Assembly: GCA_018241325.1 (NCBI GenBank)
Contig: JAFEEB010000033.1
Coordinates: forward strand, 42,815-106,814
Direction: 5' to 3'
From: Pseudomonadota bacterium
GTDB lineage: Bacteria; Pseudomonadota; Gammaproteobacteria; Burkholderiales; Burkholderiaceae_C
Length of the DNA stretch: 64,000 nt
Every line of letters starts with the position of its first letter. Position 1 is the stretch's first letter. The translations under genes were made by a program, and so were the position numbers. The notes under the pieces were generated by a model. The model saw nothing but the letters and a program-made list of their open reading frames with translations, searched no databases and was not told the origin of the DNA. Shown one piece after another: positions 15,314 through 24,401 of the stretch.

Positions 15314-17443
15314 TCAGACGCGCCACACGGCCCGTGCATCGGCCACGACCAGGCTGTCGCCGGCCACCATGACCGGGTTGGCCTCGCACTCGGGCAGGCG
15401 CTCGCCCAGCTGCGTGGCCAGTTGGCCGAAGCGCTGCGCCACGCCCACCAGCGCGTCCAGCTTGGCGCGCGGCTTGCCGCGGTAGCCGTCCAGCAGCGGA
15501 AACAGGCGCAGCCCTTCAACGGCGCGGCGGATGGCGTGCGGGCCGGCGCTGGCGGGCAGCAGGGCGGTGTCCTTGAGCAGCTCGACCAGCGTGCCGCCGA
15601 TGCCGATCATCAGCATGGCGCCGAACTGCGGGTCCCAGTGCGTGCCGATCAGCACCTCGACATCCGCGCGCGCCTGCTGCTGCACCAGGCAGCCGTCGAA
15701 CGTGGCGCCGCCGGGCACATTTTTCACCGCCTGCTGCAGGGCGCGAAAGTGGCTGCGCACGGCATGGGCGTCGGTCACGTTCAGCACCACGCCGCCGACG
15801 TCGCTCTTGTGCGAGATCTGCGCGGAGACCAGCTTCATCACCACCGGCCAGCCGATGGCGGCGGCGGCCTGCACCGCTTCGTCCTCGCTGCGGGCCAACT
15901 CGCCGCGCGTGACCGGGATGCCGGCCGCGGCCAGCAGGCGCTTGGCGTCGAACTCGCTCACCAGGCCGGGCTGGAACCCGTTTACTATGGTTTTGATAGC
16001 TGTCTGCGCTCTTGAATCGGGCGCCAGCGCCTCATTGTCATATCGCTCCCAGGCCAGCCGGTTGCGCAGGTAGCCCAGCGCTTCCTTGATGTTGGCGAAG
16101 TTCACCAGGCCCTCGGCCTTCAGCTTGGCGCCGGCTTCGGCACCGGCGCTGCTGGCCGCGTTGACAAAGGCGACCGGCTTGGCGCTCGCGCGGTTGATGT
16201 CGACCACCGTGGCGGCGGTGGCCGCCATCTCGGGCATGGTCGTCATGAGGAACAGGCCCGCGCCCACGTCGGGATCGGCCAGCATGGTCTCGAGCACCTG
16301 GCGCAGCCAATCCGGCGTCGCGCGGGACGGACCGGGGACGGCGCCCAGATCGAACGGCAGGTGCGCGCCGGCCTCGGGCATCAACGCAAGCAACGTCTGC
16401 ACCGTGGCGGGCGACAGCGTGGCGGCCTGCAGGCCGGACTCGCCCACCAGGTCGCTCGCCACCGCGCCACCACCGCCCGAGCCCGAGAGCACGGCCACCT
16501 GCGGACCGCTCGGGGCGGGCAGGCGCGTCCAGGCCGCCGCCTGGGCGACCAGTTCGAGAAAATCATCGACCAGCACGGCGCCCGCATGGCGCACCTGCGA
16601 CTCAAAAGCGCGAAATTCGCCCGCCAGGCTGGCGGTGTGGGACTGCACGGCCTGTTGGCCCAGCGCGGTGCGTCCGGCCTTGACGATCAGCACCGGCTTG
16701 CCGGCGGCGCGCGCGCGGCGCAGCAGATCGACGAAGCGCGCGCCGTCCTTGACCCCTTCGACATAGAGCGCGATGACGCGCGAATGCGCATCGTCGATCG
16801 CGTGCTCGAGAAAGTCGCACACCTCCAGGTCAGCCTGGTTGCCCAGCGACACGCAAAACGAAAACCCCACGCCCAGGTCATACGCGCGCGCCAGCATGGC
16901 GCCGGCCAGCGCGCCGCTCTGGCTGATCAGCGCGACCTCGCCCTTGATGAGCCGGTCGTTGCGCATCAGGGCCTGCGAATTGAGCAGGCTCATGTCGGCA
17001 TGGCTGTTGAAGTAGCCCATGCAGTTGGGACCGATGATGCGCATGCCGGCGCGGCGCGCGATGGCCAGCAGCCGGTCTTGCAGGGCCGCGCCCTCGGCGC
17101 CGCTTTCGGCGAACTGCGAGGTGACCATCAGGATGACCTTCACGCCGGCGGCGGCGCAGTCCTCGAACGCGGCTTCCGTGCGTTGCTGCGGCACGGCGAT
17201 CAGGGCCACGTCCACCGGCTGGCCGATGGCCTGCACGCTGGGCCAGGCCTTCATGCCCTGCACCAAGTCGGCGCGGGGGTTGACGGGATACACCGCACCA
17301 CGAAAGCCGAACTTGCGCAGCAGCGCCAGCATGCTGCCGCCCCACTTCGTCAGCTCGTCGGATGCGCCCAGCACCGCGATGGCACGCGGATCGAGCGCGG
17401 TGCGCACCGCCTGCAAGGACGCGGCGATTTCAACGGGTGCCAT
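15314..17443 (-). CDS. Acyl-CoA synthetase (NDP-forming), acetate-CoA ligase/acetyltransferase-like
   Basis: A 709-residue cytosolic enzyme with an N-terminal CoA-binding Rossmann domain (IAVLGASDELTKWGG near residue 23, VYPVNPRA), succinyl-CoA-synthetase-like flavodoxin domains (IIGPNCMGYFN; ISQSGALAGAML; SLGNQADLEVCDFLEH) and a C-terminal ATP-grasp domain from about residue 490 (GIPVTRGELARSEDEA, KLVSAQISHKSDVGGV). It should form an acyl-CoA with hydrolysis of ATP to ADP. Residues about 470-487 (NEALAPDSRAQTAIKTIV) come from a dispersed repeat that joins the two halves in frame. It starts four bases past the Bug gene; substrate unknown. Confidence 0.9.
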   Translation of the reverse strand: MAPVEIAASLQAVRTALDPRAIAVLGASDELTKWGGSMLALLRKFGFRGAVYPVNPRADLVQGMKAWPSVQAIGQPVDVALIAVPQQRTEAAFEDCAAAGVKVILMVTSQFAESGAEGAALQDRLLAIARRAGMRIIGPNCMGYFNSHADMSLLNSQALMRNDRLIKGEVALISQSGALAGAMLARAYDLGVGFSFCVSLGNQADLEVCDFLEHAIDDAHSRVIALYVEGVKDGARFVDLLRRARAAGKPVLIVKAGRTALGQQAVQSHTASLAGEFRAFESQVRHAGAVLVDDFLELVAQAAAWTRLPAPSGPQVAVLSGSGGGGAVASDLVGESGLQAATLSPATVQTLLALMPEAGAHLPFDLGAVPGPSRATPDWLRQVLETMLADPDVGAGLFLMTTMPEMAATAATVVDINRASAKPVAFVNAASSAGAEAGAKLKAEGLVNFANIKEALGYLRNRLAWERYDNEALAPDSRAQTAIKTIVNGFQPGLVSEFDAKRLLAAAGIPVTRGELARSEDEAVQAAAAIGWPVVMKLVSAQISHKSDVGGVVLNVTDAHAVRSHFRALQQAVKNVPGGATFDGCLVQQQARADVEVLIGTHWDPQFGAMLMIGIGGTLVELLKDTALLPASAGPHAIRRAVEGLRLFPLLDGYRGKPRAKLDALVGVAQRFGQLATQLGERLPECEANPVMVAGDSLVVADARAVWRV
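15981..16032. repeat. Dispersed palindromic repeat read through in frame in the acyl-CoA synthetase gene
   Basis: GTTTACTATGGTTTTGATAG, then CTGTCTGCGCTCTTGAATC and GGGCGCCAGCGCC: the same blocks as the intergenic copies at 32769 and 55202. It falls at the interdomain linker before the ATP-grasp region. Confidence 0.75.
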
Positions 17444-17447
17444 GGGG

Positions 17448-18443
17448 TCAGTTCTCCAGCTTCAGGCCGAGCTCGCGGATGGTCTTGCCGTACAGCTCGT
17501 CGTCGTGCGCCCACTGCTTCTCGAAAGCGGCCGGCCCGGCAAACGCCGGCGACATGGCATAGGGCTGCATGCGCGCGATCACATCCGGGTTCTTGAGCGC
17601 CTTTTCAAATGCAGCGGCCAGCTTGTCGATGATGGGCTGCGGCGTGCCCCTGGGCGCGAAGGCGCCGAACCAGGTGCCGGTGGCGCGCGGATCGGGCACG
17701 CCCGTTTCGGCCAGCGTGGGCACGTCCGGAAAGTCCGCCAGCCGCGTGGCCGATGCCGTGGCCAGCAGCCTGGCCTTGCCCTGCTTGACGTACTGCAGCA
17801 TGGTCACGTCGCTGCTCAGGTCGACCCGCCCCGCGATCAGGTCGATCGAGATCTCGGCGGCGCCCTTGTAGGGCACGTGGGTCATCTTGATGCCCCAGGC
17901 CTTTTGCAGCATCTCGCCGCCCAGATGCCCCTGCGATCCGACACCGGACGTCGCGTACGTCACCTTGCCCGGATGCGCCTTGGCGTAGGCGATGAACTCG
18001 GCCAGGGTCTTGACCGGCAGTGCGTTGCTGACGACGTAGGCGGAGGAGAACTCCGACAGCTTGGCCACCGCCACCAGGTCCTTGCGCGCGTCATAGGGCA
18101 GCTTGCGCAGGTGCGGCGTGATGGCCGAGATGCCGATCGGGCCGACGAACAGGGTGTAGCCGTCCGGCGCCGCCGTGGCCGCCGCATTGGCGGCGATGGA
18201 GCCGCCGGCGCCGGTGCGGTTCTCGACGATGAAAGGCTGGCCGGTGGACTTCTGCATGTCTTCGGCCATCACGCGCAGCACCACCTCCATGCCGCCGCCG
18301 GCGGCAAACGGGTACATGATGCGCACCGGCTTGACGGGGAACTTGTCCTCCGTCTGCGCCTGCGCTGCCGGCATTGCCAGCAGCGCCAGCGCCGCCAGAG
18401 CACTCAGCCGACCCACGTCGCGTCGCGACAAGGAACCATTCAT
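17448..18443 (-). CDS. Tripartite tricarboxylate transporter (Bug/TctC family) substrate-binding protein
   Basis: A 331-residue periplasmic protein. The N-terminus SRRDVGRLSALAALALLAMPAAQA is a secretion signal with twin Arg, possibly Tat. The mature part has the Bug signature KPVRIMYPFAAGGGMEVVLR and FIVENRTGAGG, then VPYKGAAEISIDL. Bug proteins bind carboxylates or amides for TctAB-type uptake or for sensing; no TctA or TctB gene is in the window. Start ATG 18443 follows GAGGTGA; the open frame extends upstream to 18509. It is first in the operon with acyl-CoA synthetase and enoyl-CoA hydratase, so its ligand is probably the acid they degrade. Confidence 0.92.
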   Translation of the reverse strand: MNGSLSRRDVGRLSALAALALLAMPAAQAQTEDKFPVKPVRIMYPFAAGGGMEVVLRVMAEDMQKSTGQPFIVENRTGAGGSIAANAAATAAPDGYTLFVGPIGISAITPHLRKLPYDARKDLVAVAKLSEFSSAYVVSNALPVKTLAEFIAYAKAHPGKVTYATSGVGSQGHLGGEMLQKAWGIKMTHVPYKGAAEISIDLIAGRVDLSSDVTMLQYVKQGKARLLATASATRLADFPDVPTLAETGVPDPRATGTWFGAFAPRGTPQPIIDKLAAAFEKALKNPDVIARMQPYAMSPAFAGPAAFEKQWAHDDELYGKTIRELGLKLEN

Positions 18444-18693
18444 GTCGTCACCTCTCGATTGCGTTGAACCCAAACGACGCAAACGATACCCGATCGCACC
18501 ACGCGCCATCGCGTGCGCTCACTTGCCCATGCGCGGCGCGCGCGTTCGGCGCAGGTGTCCGCGCCTCGCCGGGCAGGCCGTGGATGGCCGTGGCCGTCTT
18601 GTGCAGCCGGCGGCCCGAAAGGCCCTGCGTTGGCGACAAGCGCGGCGACTCCTAGAATGAACCGCGTCCGAACACGCATCCAAGGAGAATCCC

Positions 18694-19170
18694 ATGAAAG
18701 GCGACGCCGCCGTCATCAAGCACCTGCAGGCCCAGCTCAAGAACGAGCTGACCGCCATCAACCAGTATTTCCTGCACCAGCGCATCATGAAGCACTGGGG
18801 CTTGGGCAAGCTGGCCAAGAAGGAATACGAGGAATCCATCGGCGAGATGAAGCACGCCGACCGCCTGATGGACCGCATCCTGATGCTCGACGGCCTGCCC
18901 AACTTGCAGGACCTGGGCAAGCTGATGGTGGGCGAGGACGTACCCGAGATGCTGGCCTGCGACCTGAAGCTGGAGCAGGCGGCGCAGGCCACCATCAAGG
19001 ACGGCATGGCGCATTGCGAAAGCGTGCGCGACTACGTCTCGCGCGACTTGCTGCAAGACATCCTGGACGACACCGAGGAGCACATCGACTGGCTCGAGAC
19101 GCAGATCGAGCTGCTGGCCAAGGTGGGCCTGCAAAACTACCTGCAAAGCCAGATGAGCGAGGCCAGCTGA
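18694..19170 (+). CDS. bfr: Bacterioferritin
   Basis: A 158-residue heme-containing ferritin that stores iron as a 24-mer in the cytosol. Ferroxidase ligands fit the pattern: Glu18 in [11 protein letters not shown], Glu51 and His54 in [13 protein letters not shown], later Glu residues in [11 protein letters not shown]. The likely heme Met is in the EMKHAD motif, near residue 52. AAGGAG lies before the ATG. It has its own terminator at 19196-19217 and sits next to the Fur-controlled siderophore receptor, so this is an iron-handling neighbourhood. No ferredoxin (Bfd) gene is adjacent. Confidence 0.95.
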   Translation: MKGDAAVIKHLQAQLKNELTAINQYFLHQRIMKHWGLGKLAKKEYEESIGEMKHADRLMDRILMLDGLPNLQDLGKLMVGEDVPEMLACDLKLEQAAQATIKDGMAHCESVRDYVSRDLLQDILDDTEEHIDWLETQIELLAKVGLQNYLQSQMSEAS

Positions 19171-19195
19171 GCACCGCCTCACCGCGCTTGATCAC

Positions 19196-19217
19196 GGGGC
19201 CTTCGGGCCCCTTTTTC
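19196..19217 (+). terminator. Terminator of bfr
   Basis: GGGGCC-TTC-GGGCCCC hairpin followed by TTTTT, 26 bases past the bfr stop. Confidence 0.8.
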
Positions 19218-19248
19218 ATGTCCGCTTGTTGTCGAGTTGCAACAAATA

Positions 19249-19271
19249 ATAATGACAATGATTCTCATTTG
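19249..19271 (+). promoter_or_regulatory. Fur box upstream of siderophore receptor
   Basis: AATGACAATGATTCTCATTT closely matches the Fur consensus GATAATGATAATCATTATC. It lies in an A/T-rich stretch about 115 bp before the receptor start, expected to repress the receptor and the following PiuC-type gene when iron is plentiful. Confidence 0.85.
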
Positions 19272-19384
19272 CGTAGAATCACGCCTTTCATTGCCAGCCA
19301 GCCAGCGGCAGCCAGCGCCCGACCGGGCGCTCGCGTGCATCCCGTCAGCCAGCCGTCTCCCTTCCACCGCCTGCTGACCCGACC

Positions 19385-21706
19385 ATGCGCTCTGCCCAAA
19401 AATCCAAACCAATCAAGCCCCAAGCCCGCTCCCGACAAGCGCAGGCAGCTCCTGTTATCGAAGCAAGCCACGCCCCGCTGCTGCCCCTGGGTGCGATGCT
19501 GCTGGCCGGATCACTGGGCTCGGCCGCCCTCGCGCAGACCGCCGATCCGGCGCCCGCACCCACCCCCGCCAGTGCCGCATCGGCACCGGCTGGTACGGCC
19601 GGCACCCTGGGCACCGTCACCGTGCGCGACAAGGCCGAGGGCGACGGCTCCACCACCAGCAAGGCGCTGCTGCGCGCCACCAAGACCGAGATCGGCAAGG
19701 GCGAGCAAAAGCTGATGGACATCCCGCAAAGCGTGACGGTGATGACCGAAAAGCTGATCCAGGACCGCAAGCTCGACGACTTTCGCGACGTGCTGCGCGC
19801 CACCGCGGGCGTCACCTTCCAGGCCGGCGAGACGGGCGAGGAGGACGTGCGCCTGCGCGGCTTCTCGCTGGGCCAGGCGGGTGACATCTACCGCGACGGC
19901 ATGCGCGACGCGCCGCTGTACGAGCGCGACACCTTCGACGACGACCGCGTGGAGATCATCAAGGGCTCGGCCTCGATGCTGTTCGGCAAGGGCTCGACCG
20001 GCGGCGTGGTCAACCAGGTCAGCAAGCAGCCCTTCTTGATGACGCAGCACGAGGCGCAGGCCACCGTGGGCAGCGGCGGCATGAAGCGCGTGCAGGGCGA
20101 CTTCAACTGGCAGACCGGCCCCGACGCCGCCTTGCGCCTGAACGTGATGGGCCACGACGCCGACAACTGGGGCGCCTATCAACGCAAGTGGGGCATCGCA
20201 CCCACCTACCGCTGGGGCATCGGCACGCGCGACGAGTTCTCGGTCGGCCTGTACGCGCTGGACGTGCGCGGGCGGCCCAACTACGCCCACCCGTGGATCA
20301 TCAGCCCCGATGGCAGCATCAACCCCACGCTGCCGGCCAAGAACTTCTATGGCCTGGCGGGCGACCACCTGAACACCTCGGCCACCTACGCCACGCTGGG
20401 CAACGTGCACCGCTTCGACGACGGCGGCGAGCTCAAGACCCGCCTGCGTGCCGGCCGCTACACGCGCGACCTGCTGGGCAGCCCGATCGGCTTTGCCGCG
20501 CCGCGCCCCACGGTGCTGTCCGACATCACCAGCAGCACGGTGCTCTCGCGCAGCTCCAAAGGCCGCATCGGCGACAGCGACATCGCGATGCTGCAAAGCG
20601 ACTACAGCAACAGCTTCGACTGGGGCGGCAAGAAGCACGCGCTGCTGGCCGGCGTGGACGTGTTCGACGAACGCGCCAAACGCAACAACGCCTACGCGCT
20701 GCCCAACACGCCGGCGCGCCCCACGACGACGGTGGGCACGCCCAACGACGGCGCCTGGGTGCCCGACACCCGCGTGTTCCCGGTGCCCATGAACAGCTTC
20801 AAGTCGCGCAGCATCGGCACCTACGTGCAAGACACGATGTCGATCACCGACACCGTCAAGCTGGTGGGCGGCGTGCGCTTCGACCACTTCACGGGCTCGT
20901 ACCGCAACGCCGATGGCTCCTTGAGCAACGAGCGCACCGACAACCTGTGGAGCCCCCGCCTGGGCGTGCTCTACCAGCCCGACGAGCTCTCGTCCTACTA
21001 CATCTCCTACGGCACCTCGTTCAACACCTCGGGCGACGCTTACCAATACGGCGTGCAAGTCAACCCCGCGACCGGCCGCAGCGCCAAGACCCCGCCCGAG
21101 AAAAGCCGCAACATCGAGATCGGCGGCAAGTGGGAGCTGCTCGATCGCAAGGTGCTGGCCGGCGCCGCCTTGTTCTTCAGCCAGAAGTACAACGAGCGCA
21201 ACACCGACCCCGACACCGCCGCGCAGCAGGAGCTGCTGTCGGGCCGCCGTCACGCAGCGGGCATGGAGTTCAACCTGGCCGGGCGCATCACGCCCGCGTG
21301 GGAGGTGTTCTGGAACCACACCTGGATTCCCAGCGCCAAGATCGACCAGAGCAACGTGCGACTCAGCGCCAGCGGCACCGGCGCGCAGGTGCAGGGCGAC
21401 CGCCCCGCCCTCACCCCACGCCACAGCGGCAGCGTGTGGACCACCTACCGCATCAACCCGCAATGGCGCCTGGGCGTGGGCGCCAACTACCGCAGCAGCC
21501 AGAACCCCGAGGGCCAGCGCACCTACCGTGCCAAGGGCTTTGCCACCTTCGACGCCATGGCCGAATACAGCATCAGCGAAACCGTGTCGCTGCGCCTGAA
21601 CGTCACCAACCTGGCCAACCGGCTCTACGCCGACACGCTGTACCGCGGCTTTTATCAACCCGGCGCGGCCCGGCGCGTGGACCTGACGCTGAAGGTCATG
21701 TTCTGA
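19385..21706 (+). CDS. TonB-dependent catecholate siderophore receptor (Fiu/PiuA-like)
   Basis: A 773-residue outer-membrane receptor. A long N-terminus precedes the hydrophobic signal LLPLGAMLLAGSLGSAALAQ (about residues 32-51). Then come an Ala/Pro linker, the plug domain (IPQSVTVMTEKLIQDRKLDD, VRLRGFSLGQ, DDRVEIIKGSASMLFGKGSTGGVVNQVSKQP), and a 22-strand barrel ending in the aromatic VDLTLKVMF. A dispersed-repeat relative encodes part of the residues before the signal core (19419-19465). It is paired with a PiuC-type hydroxylase and a Fur box, as in Pseudomonas PiuA, which suggests catechol siderophore uptake. A later start inside the N-region is possible. Confidence 0.93.
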   Translation: MRSAQKSKPIKPQARSRQAQAAPVIEASHAPLLPLGAMLLAGSLGSAALAQTADPAPAPTPASAASAPAGTAGTLGTVTVRDKAEGDGSTTSKALLRATKTEIGKGEQKLMDIPQSVTVMTEKLIQDRKLDDFRDVLRATAGVTFQAGETGEEDVRLRGFSLGQAGDIYRDGMRDAPLYERDTFDDDRVEIIKGSASMLFGKGSTGGVVNQVSKQPFLMTQHEAQATVGSGGMKRVQGDFNWQTGPDAALRLNVMGHDADNWGAYQRKWGIAPTYRWGIGTRDEFSVGLYALDVRGRPNYAHPWIISPDGSINPTLPAKNFYGLAGDHLNTSATYATLGNVHRFDDGGELKTRLRAGRYTRDLLGSPIGFAAPRPTVLSDITSSTVLSRSSKGRIGDSDIAMLQSDYSNSFDWGGKKHALLAGVDVFDERAKRNNAYALPNTPARPTTTVGTPNDGAWVPDTRVFPVPMNSFKSRSIGTYVQDTMSITDTVKLVGGVRFDHFTGSYRNADGSLSNERTDNLWSPRLGVLYQPDELSSYYISYGTSFNTSGDAYQYGVQVNPATGRSAKTPPEKSRNIEIGGKWELLDRKVLAGAALFFSQKYNERNTDPDTAAQQELLSGRRHAAGMEFNLAGRITPAWEVFWNHTWIPSAKIDQSNVRLSASGTGAQVQGDRPALTPRHSGSVWTTYRINPQWRLGVGANYRSSQNPEGQRTYRAKGFATFDAMAEYSISETVSLRLNVTNLANRLYADTLYRGFYQPGAARRVDLTLKVMF

Positions 21707-21771
21707 TGCCGTGCCGCTGATCCCCGGCGCAGCCGCCCCTCGGGGCGGCTGTGTGCCTTTGCGAGTCTCCC

Positions 21772-22461
21772 ATGTTGATTCACCTCAAGCAGTTGCTCAC
21801 CCCCGATGAACTGGCCCAGGCCCGCGCCCTGCTGCAAGCGGCCGACGCCCCCTGGATCGACGGTCGGCGCAGCGCCGGCGCGCAAGCCGTGCAGGCCAAG
21901 AACAACGAGCAGCTGGCGCAGGACTCGCCCAGCGCCACCACCCTGCGCGCGCTGGTTCTGGCGGCCGTGCAGCGCGACCCGCTGTTCTTCTCCGCCGCGC
22001 TGCCGCGCAAGATCTTCAACCCGCTGTTCAACCGCTATGGCGGCGGCATGAATTTTTATGGCGCGCACGTGGACAACGCCGTGCTGCATTCGCGCGCGCC
22101 CGACCAATGGGTGCGCACCGACGTGTCATGTACCGTGTTCCTGGCCGATCCCGACGAATACGAGGGTGGCGAGTTGGTGGTGCACGACACCTACGGCCAG
22201 CAGGCCGTCAAGCTGCCCGCCGGCGACGCCGTGCTCTACCCCGGCGCCAGCGTGCACGAGGTGCGCCCCGTCACGCGCGGCGCGCGCCTGGCCAGCTTCT
22301 TCTGGGTGGAAAGCATGGTGCGCAGCGACGAGCAGCGGCGCCTGCTGTTCGAGCTGGACATGGCCTTGCTGGCGCTGCGCAAGACCCAAGGCGAAAGCGC
22401 CGAGGCCACCCGCCTGACGGGCGTCTATCACAACCTGCTGCGCATGTGGGCCAGCACCTGA
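21772..22461 (+). CDS. piuC: Fe2+-dependent PKHD-type hydroxylase (PiuC/YbiX family)
   Basis: A 229-residue 2-oxoglutarate/Fe(II) dioxygenase-fold protein. Iron ligands follow the pattern His-x-Asp...His: HVDN near residue 100 and HEVRPV near residue 163, with the 2-oxoglutarate-binding Arg in [26 protein letters not shown] motif and [13 protein letters not shown] are typical. The family is regularly found beside Fiu/PiuA receptors, as here, and is thought to act on the imported siderophore, though its reaction is not established. The start is the ATG at 21772, after a GC hairpin (21732-21749); Shine-Dalgarno weak. Confidence 0.92.
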   Translation: MLIHLKQLLTPDELAQARALLQAADAPWIDGRRSAGAQAVQAKNNEQLAQDSPSATTLRALVLAAVQRDPLFFSAALPRKIFNPLFNRYGGGMNFYGAHVDNAVLHSRAPDQWVRTDVSCTVFLADPDEYEGGELVVHDTYGQQAVKLPAGDAVLYPGASVHEVRPVTRGARLASFFWVESMVRSDEQRRLLFELDMALLALRKTQGESAEATRLTGVYHNLLRMWAST

Positions 22462-22474
22462 GCGCTGGAGCTGC

Positions 22475-22990
22475 TCACCCCTTGCCTTGGCAACTCGCGC
22501 CCACCCAGCGCCCGCGCATCTCGGTGTGGATCGTGCCGCCGGTGCTCAGCTTCCCGTCGGCCGTCATGGCCATGGCCTGCGGACTGATCGCCTGAACGAC
22601 CACGTGCATGCTCACGCTGGCCGGCCCCACGCCGCAGCTCTGCTCCAGCTCGACCCGCGTGCCCGTCTTGGACAGCACCTTGCGGGTGCACCGCTCGTTG
22701 GCGCCCCTTTCAAGGTACTGGTCCTCGTCCAGGTCCTTTTGCGTCACGCAGTAGCTGTGGCTGCTGGTGTGCGGCTGACCGGAGCGCGCGCCCATCGCCT
22801 GCTCCACCTTCGCGCGCTGCTCAGGCGTCAACTTGGCCAGCAGCTCGGGGGGCATGGTGAGGCCGGTGGTGGTGGACGTGATGGTCGACTCCCAGGCGCC
22901 GGTCTTCACGTTCAGCGACTGGGCCTGCGCGCCCGCGGCCAGCAGCGCCAGCGCGGCGACGGCGCACAAAGACAATGGGCGATGGGACAT
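22475..22990 (-). CDS. DUF3617 family exported protein
   Basis: A 171-residue protein with signal peptide (AVAALALLAAGAQAQ, cleavage near residue 24). The mature domain is DUF3617-like: NVKTGAWESTITSTTTG at the start, and Cys-containing segments HSYCVTQKDL, NERCTRKVL and EQSCGVGP typical of the family, with a final GRWVGASC. Probably periplasmic and stabilised by disulfides; function unknown in the family. It is convergent with piuC and otherwise alone. Confidence 0.85.
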   Translation of the reverse strand: MSHRPLSLCAVAALALLAAGAQAQSLNVKTGAWESTITSTTTGLTMPPELLAKLTPEQRAKVEQAMGARSGQPHTSSHSYCVTQKDLDEDQYLERGANERCTRKVLSKTGTRVELEQSCGVGPASVSMHVVVQAISPQAMAMTADGKLSTGGTIHTEMRGRWVGASCQGKG

Positions 22991-23138
22991 GGCGACCCCT
23001 TGGCATCTGGCGGATTGGGCAGGGTATCAAACAAGCATCCTGCGGGGCCGCATTGTGCGCGTCGCTGGGCCGTTTGCGCCCCGGCGCACGGGCAGGCGCC
23101 ACCTACAATGCCCACCACCCGTTTCAAGGATTTCAGCC

Positions 23139-23474
23139 ATGGCCCCCTGCATCGTCATCTGCCACTTCCCCCTGCCCGCGCCGAGCGAGGAGCAACTGAT
23201 CGAAATCGCCAAGAAATCGGCTCCAAAGTTTCGCCAACTGGGCGGCCGCGGACTGATCAGCAAGGACTACGTGCGCAACGAGCACGGCGCCGGCGGCGTC
23301 TATGTGTGGGACAGCCGCGCCGCCGCCCAGGCCTGGTTCACCGAAGACAAGCTCACCGAGTACACGCAGGTCTTCGGCGCCCGCCCCACCCTGACCTGGT
23401 ACGACGCCAACCTGACGGTGGACAACAAGGCGGGGCGAACGCGGGTCAATGGCCAGCCCGTGGCCGAAGCCTGA
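23139..23474 (+). CDS. Small monooxygenase-like (YdhR/ABM-fold) protein
   Basis: A 111-residue protein with a dimeric alpha-beta-barrel look: N-terminal strand [10 protein letters not shown], helix [16 protein letters not shown], strand [10 protein letters not shown], then [20 protein letters not shown] and a C-terminal strand [12 protein letters not shown]. This is the pattern of YdhR-like putative monooxygenases. A good AAGGA Shine-Dalgarno precedes the ATG. It lies directly upstream of thyA in the same direction (31 bp gap). No cofactor motif is visible, as is normal for the group; substrate unknown. Confidence 0.75.
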   Translation: MAPCIVICHFPLPAPSEEQLIEIAKKSAPKFRQLGGRGLISKDYVRNEHGAGGVYVWDSRAAAQAWFTEDKLTEYTQVFGARPTLTWYDANLTVDNKAGRTRVNGQPVAEA

Positions 23475-23505
23475 ACCCCCTCGCCTGCGACTGCCTGAAC
23501 CCCCC

Positions 23506-24330
23506 ATGCCCGTCGATCCCAAGCGCCCCATTCGCCATCCCTACGAAGACTTCATGCGCCACGTGCACGAGCACGGGGTGTTCAAAGCCGACCGCACGGG
23601 CACCGGCACCAAAAGCGTGTTCGGCCACCAGATGCGCTTTGACCTGCGCGAAGGCTTTCCGCTGGTCACCACCAAGAAGGTGCACCTGAAAAGCATCATC
23701 TACGAGCTGCTGTGGTTTTTGCGCGGCGACGGCAACGCGCGCTGGCTGCAAGAGCGCGGCGTGACGATCTGGAACGAATGGGCCGACCCGCAGACGGGCG
23801 ACCTGGGCCCCGTGTATGGCGTGCAGTGGCGCAGCTGGCCCACCCCGGACGGCGGGCACATCGACCAGATCGCGCAGGTGGTGCAGCAGCTCAAGTCCAA
23901 CCCGGACAGCCGCCGCATCATCGTGAGCGCCTGGAACGTGGCCGACCTGCCCCAGATGGCGCTGATGCCCTGCCACGCCTTCTTTCAGTTCTACGTCGCC
24001 GAAGGCAAGCTGAGTTGCCAGCTCTACCAGCGCAGCGCCGACATCTTTCTGGGCGTGCCCTTCAACATCGCGTCGTACGCGCTGCTGACGCACATGCTGG
24101 CGCAGCAGTGCGATTTGCAGGTGGGCGAGTTCATCTGGACCGGCGGCGACTGCCACATCTACAGCAACCACGCCGCGCAGGTGCAAGAGCAGCTCAGCCG
24201 CGTGCCCTACCCCTATCCCACGCTGCACATCAAACGCCGGCCAGCCTCGATCTTCGACTACGAATTTGAGGATTTTGAAGTGCTGAACTACCAGCATCAT
24301 CCGGCCATCAAGGCGCCGGTGGCGGTTTGA
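23506..24330 (+). CDS. thyA: Thymidylate synthase
   Basis: Makes dTMP from dUMP with methylene-tetrahydrofolate. The 274-residue ThyA has [17 protein letters not shown] near the start, the catalytic Cys156 in [12 protein letters not shown], the signature [20 protein letters not shown] and the C-terminal IKAPVAV end. The start at 23506 gives the normal length; the frame is open to 23449 within the preceding gene. No clear Shine-Dalgarno is seen. folA, its functional partner, lies about 2 kb further down with a dehydrogenase E1 pair in between. Confidence 0.97.
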   Translation: MPVDPKRPIRHPYEDFMRHVHEHGVFKADRTGTGTKSVFGHQMRFDLREGFPLVTTKKVHLKSIIYELLWFLRGDGNARWLQERGVTIWNEWADPQTGDLGPVYGVQWRSWPTPDGGHIDQIAQVVQQLKSNPDSRRIIVSAWNVADLPQMALMPCHAFFQFYVAEGKLSCQLYQRSADIFLGVPFNIASYALLTHMLAQQCDLQVGEFIWTGGDCHIYSNHAAQVQEQLSRVPYPYPTLHIKRRPASIFDYEFEDFEVLNYQHHPAIKAPVAV

Positions 24331-24332
24331 GT

Positions 24333-24398
24333 TTTCAAGTCAACTCCTGCTCCAGCGCCCTCCAGTCAAGCGTTGGTAGCTCTTGTTTTCATAGTTAA
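24333..24398. repeat. Dispersed palindromic repeat, intergenic copy between thyA and E1 alpha
   Basis: GAGTTTTCAAGTCAACTCCT, then CTCCAGCGCCCTCCAGTCAAGCG and TTGGTAGCTCTTGTTTTCATAG: degenerate copy of the GATAGC/GCGC repeat. It occupies nearly the whole gap and abuts the start codon of the next gene, leaving no visible Shine-Dalgarno. Confidence 0.6.
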
Positions 24399-24401
24399 CC
24401 A

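Noticed and set aside
15314-17443. Split or frameshifted acyl-CoA synthetase at the repeat
   Set aside because: The translation continues in one frame on both sides of the repeat, with both halves of the enzyme complete.
18444-18693. Possible small gene in the gap between the Bug protein and bfr genes
   Set aside because: Frames exist on both strands but none has a ribosome-binding site or recognisable content; read as divergent promoter DNA.
19511-21658. 715-codon open frame antisense to the siderophore receptor
   Set aside because: A shadow of the receptor's codon usage (Val/Gly/Ala/His-rich), with no start context or family match.
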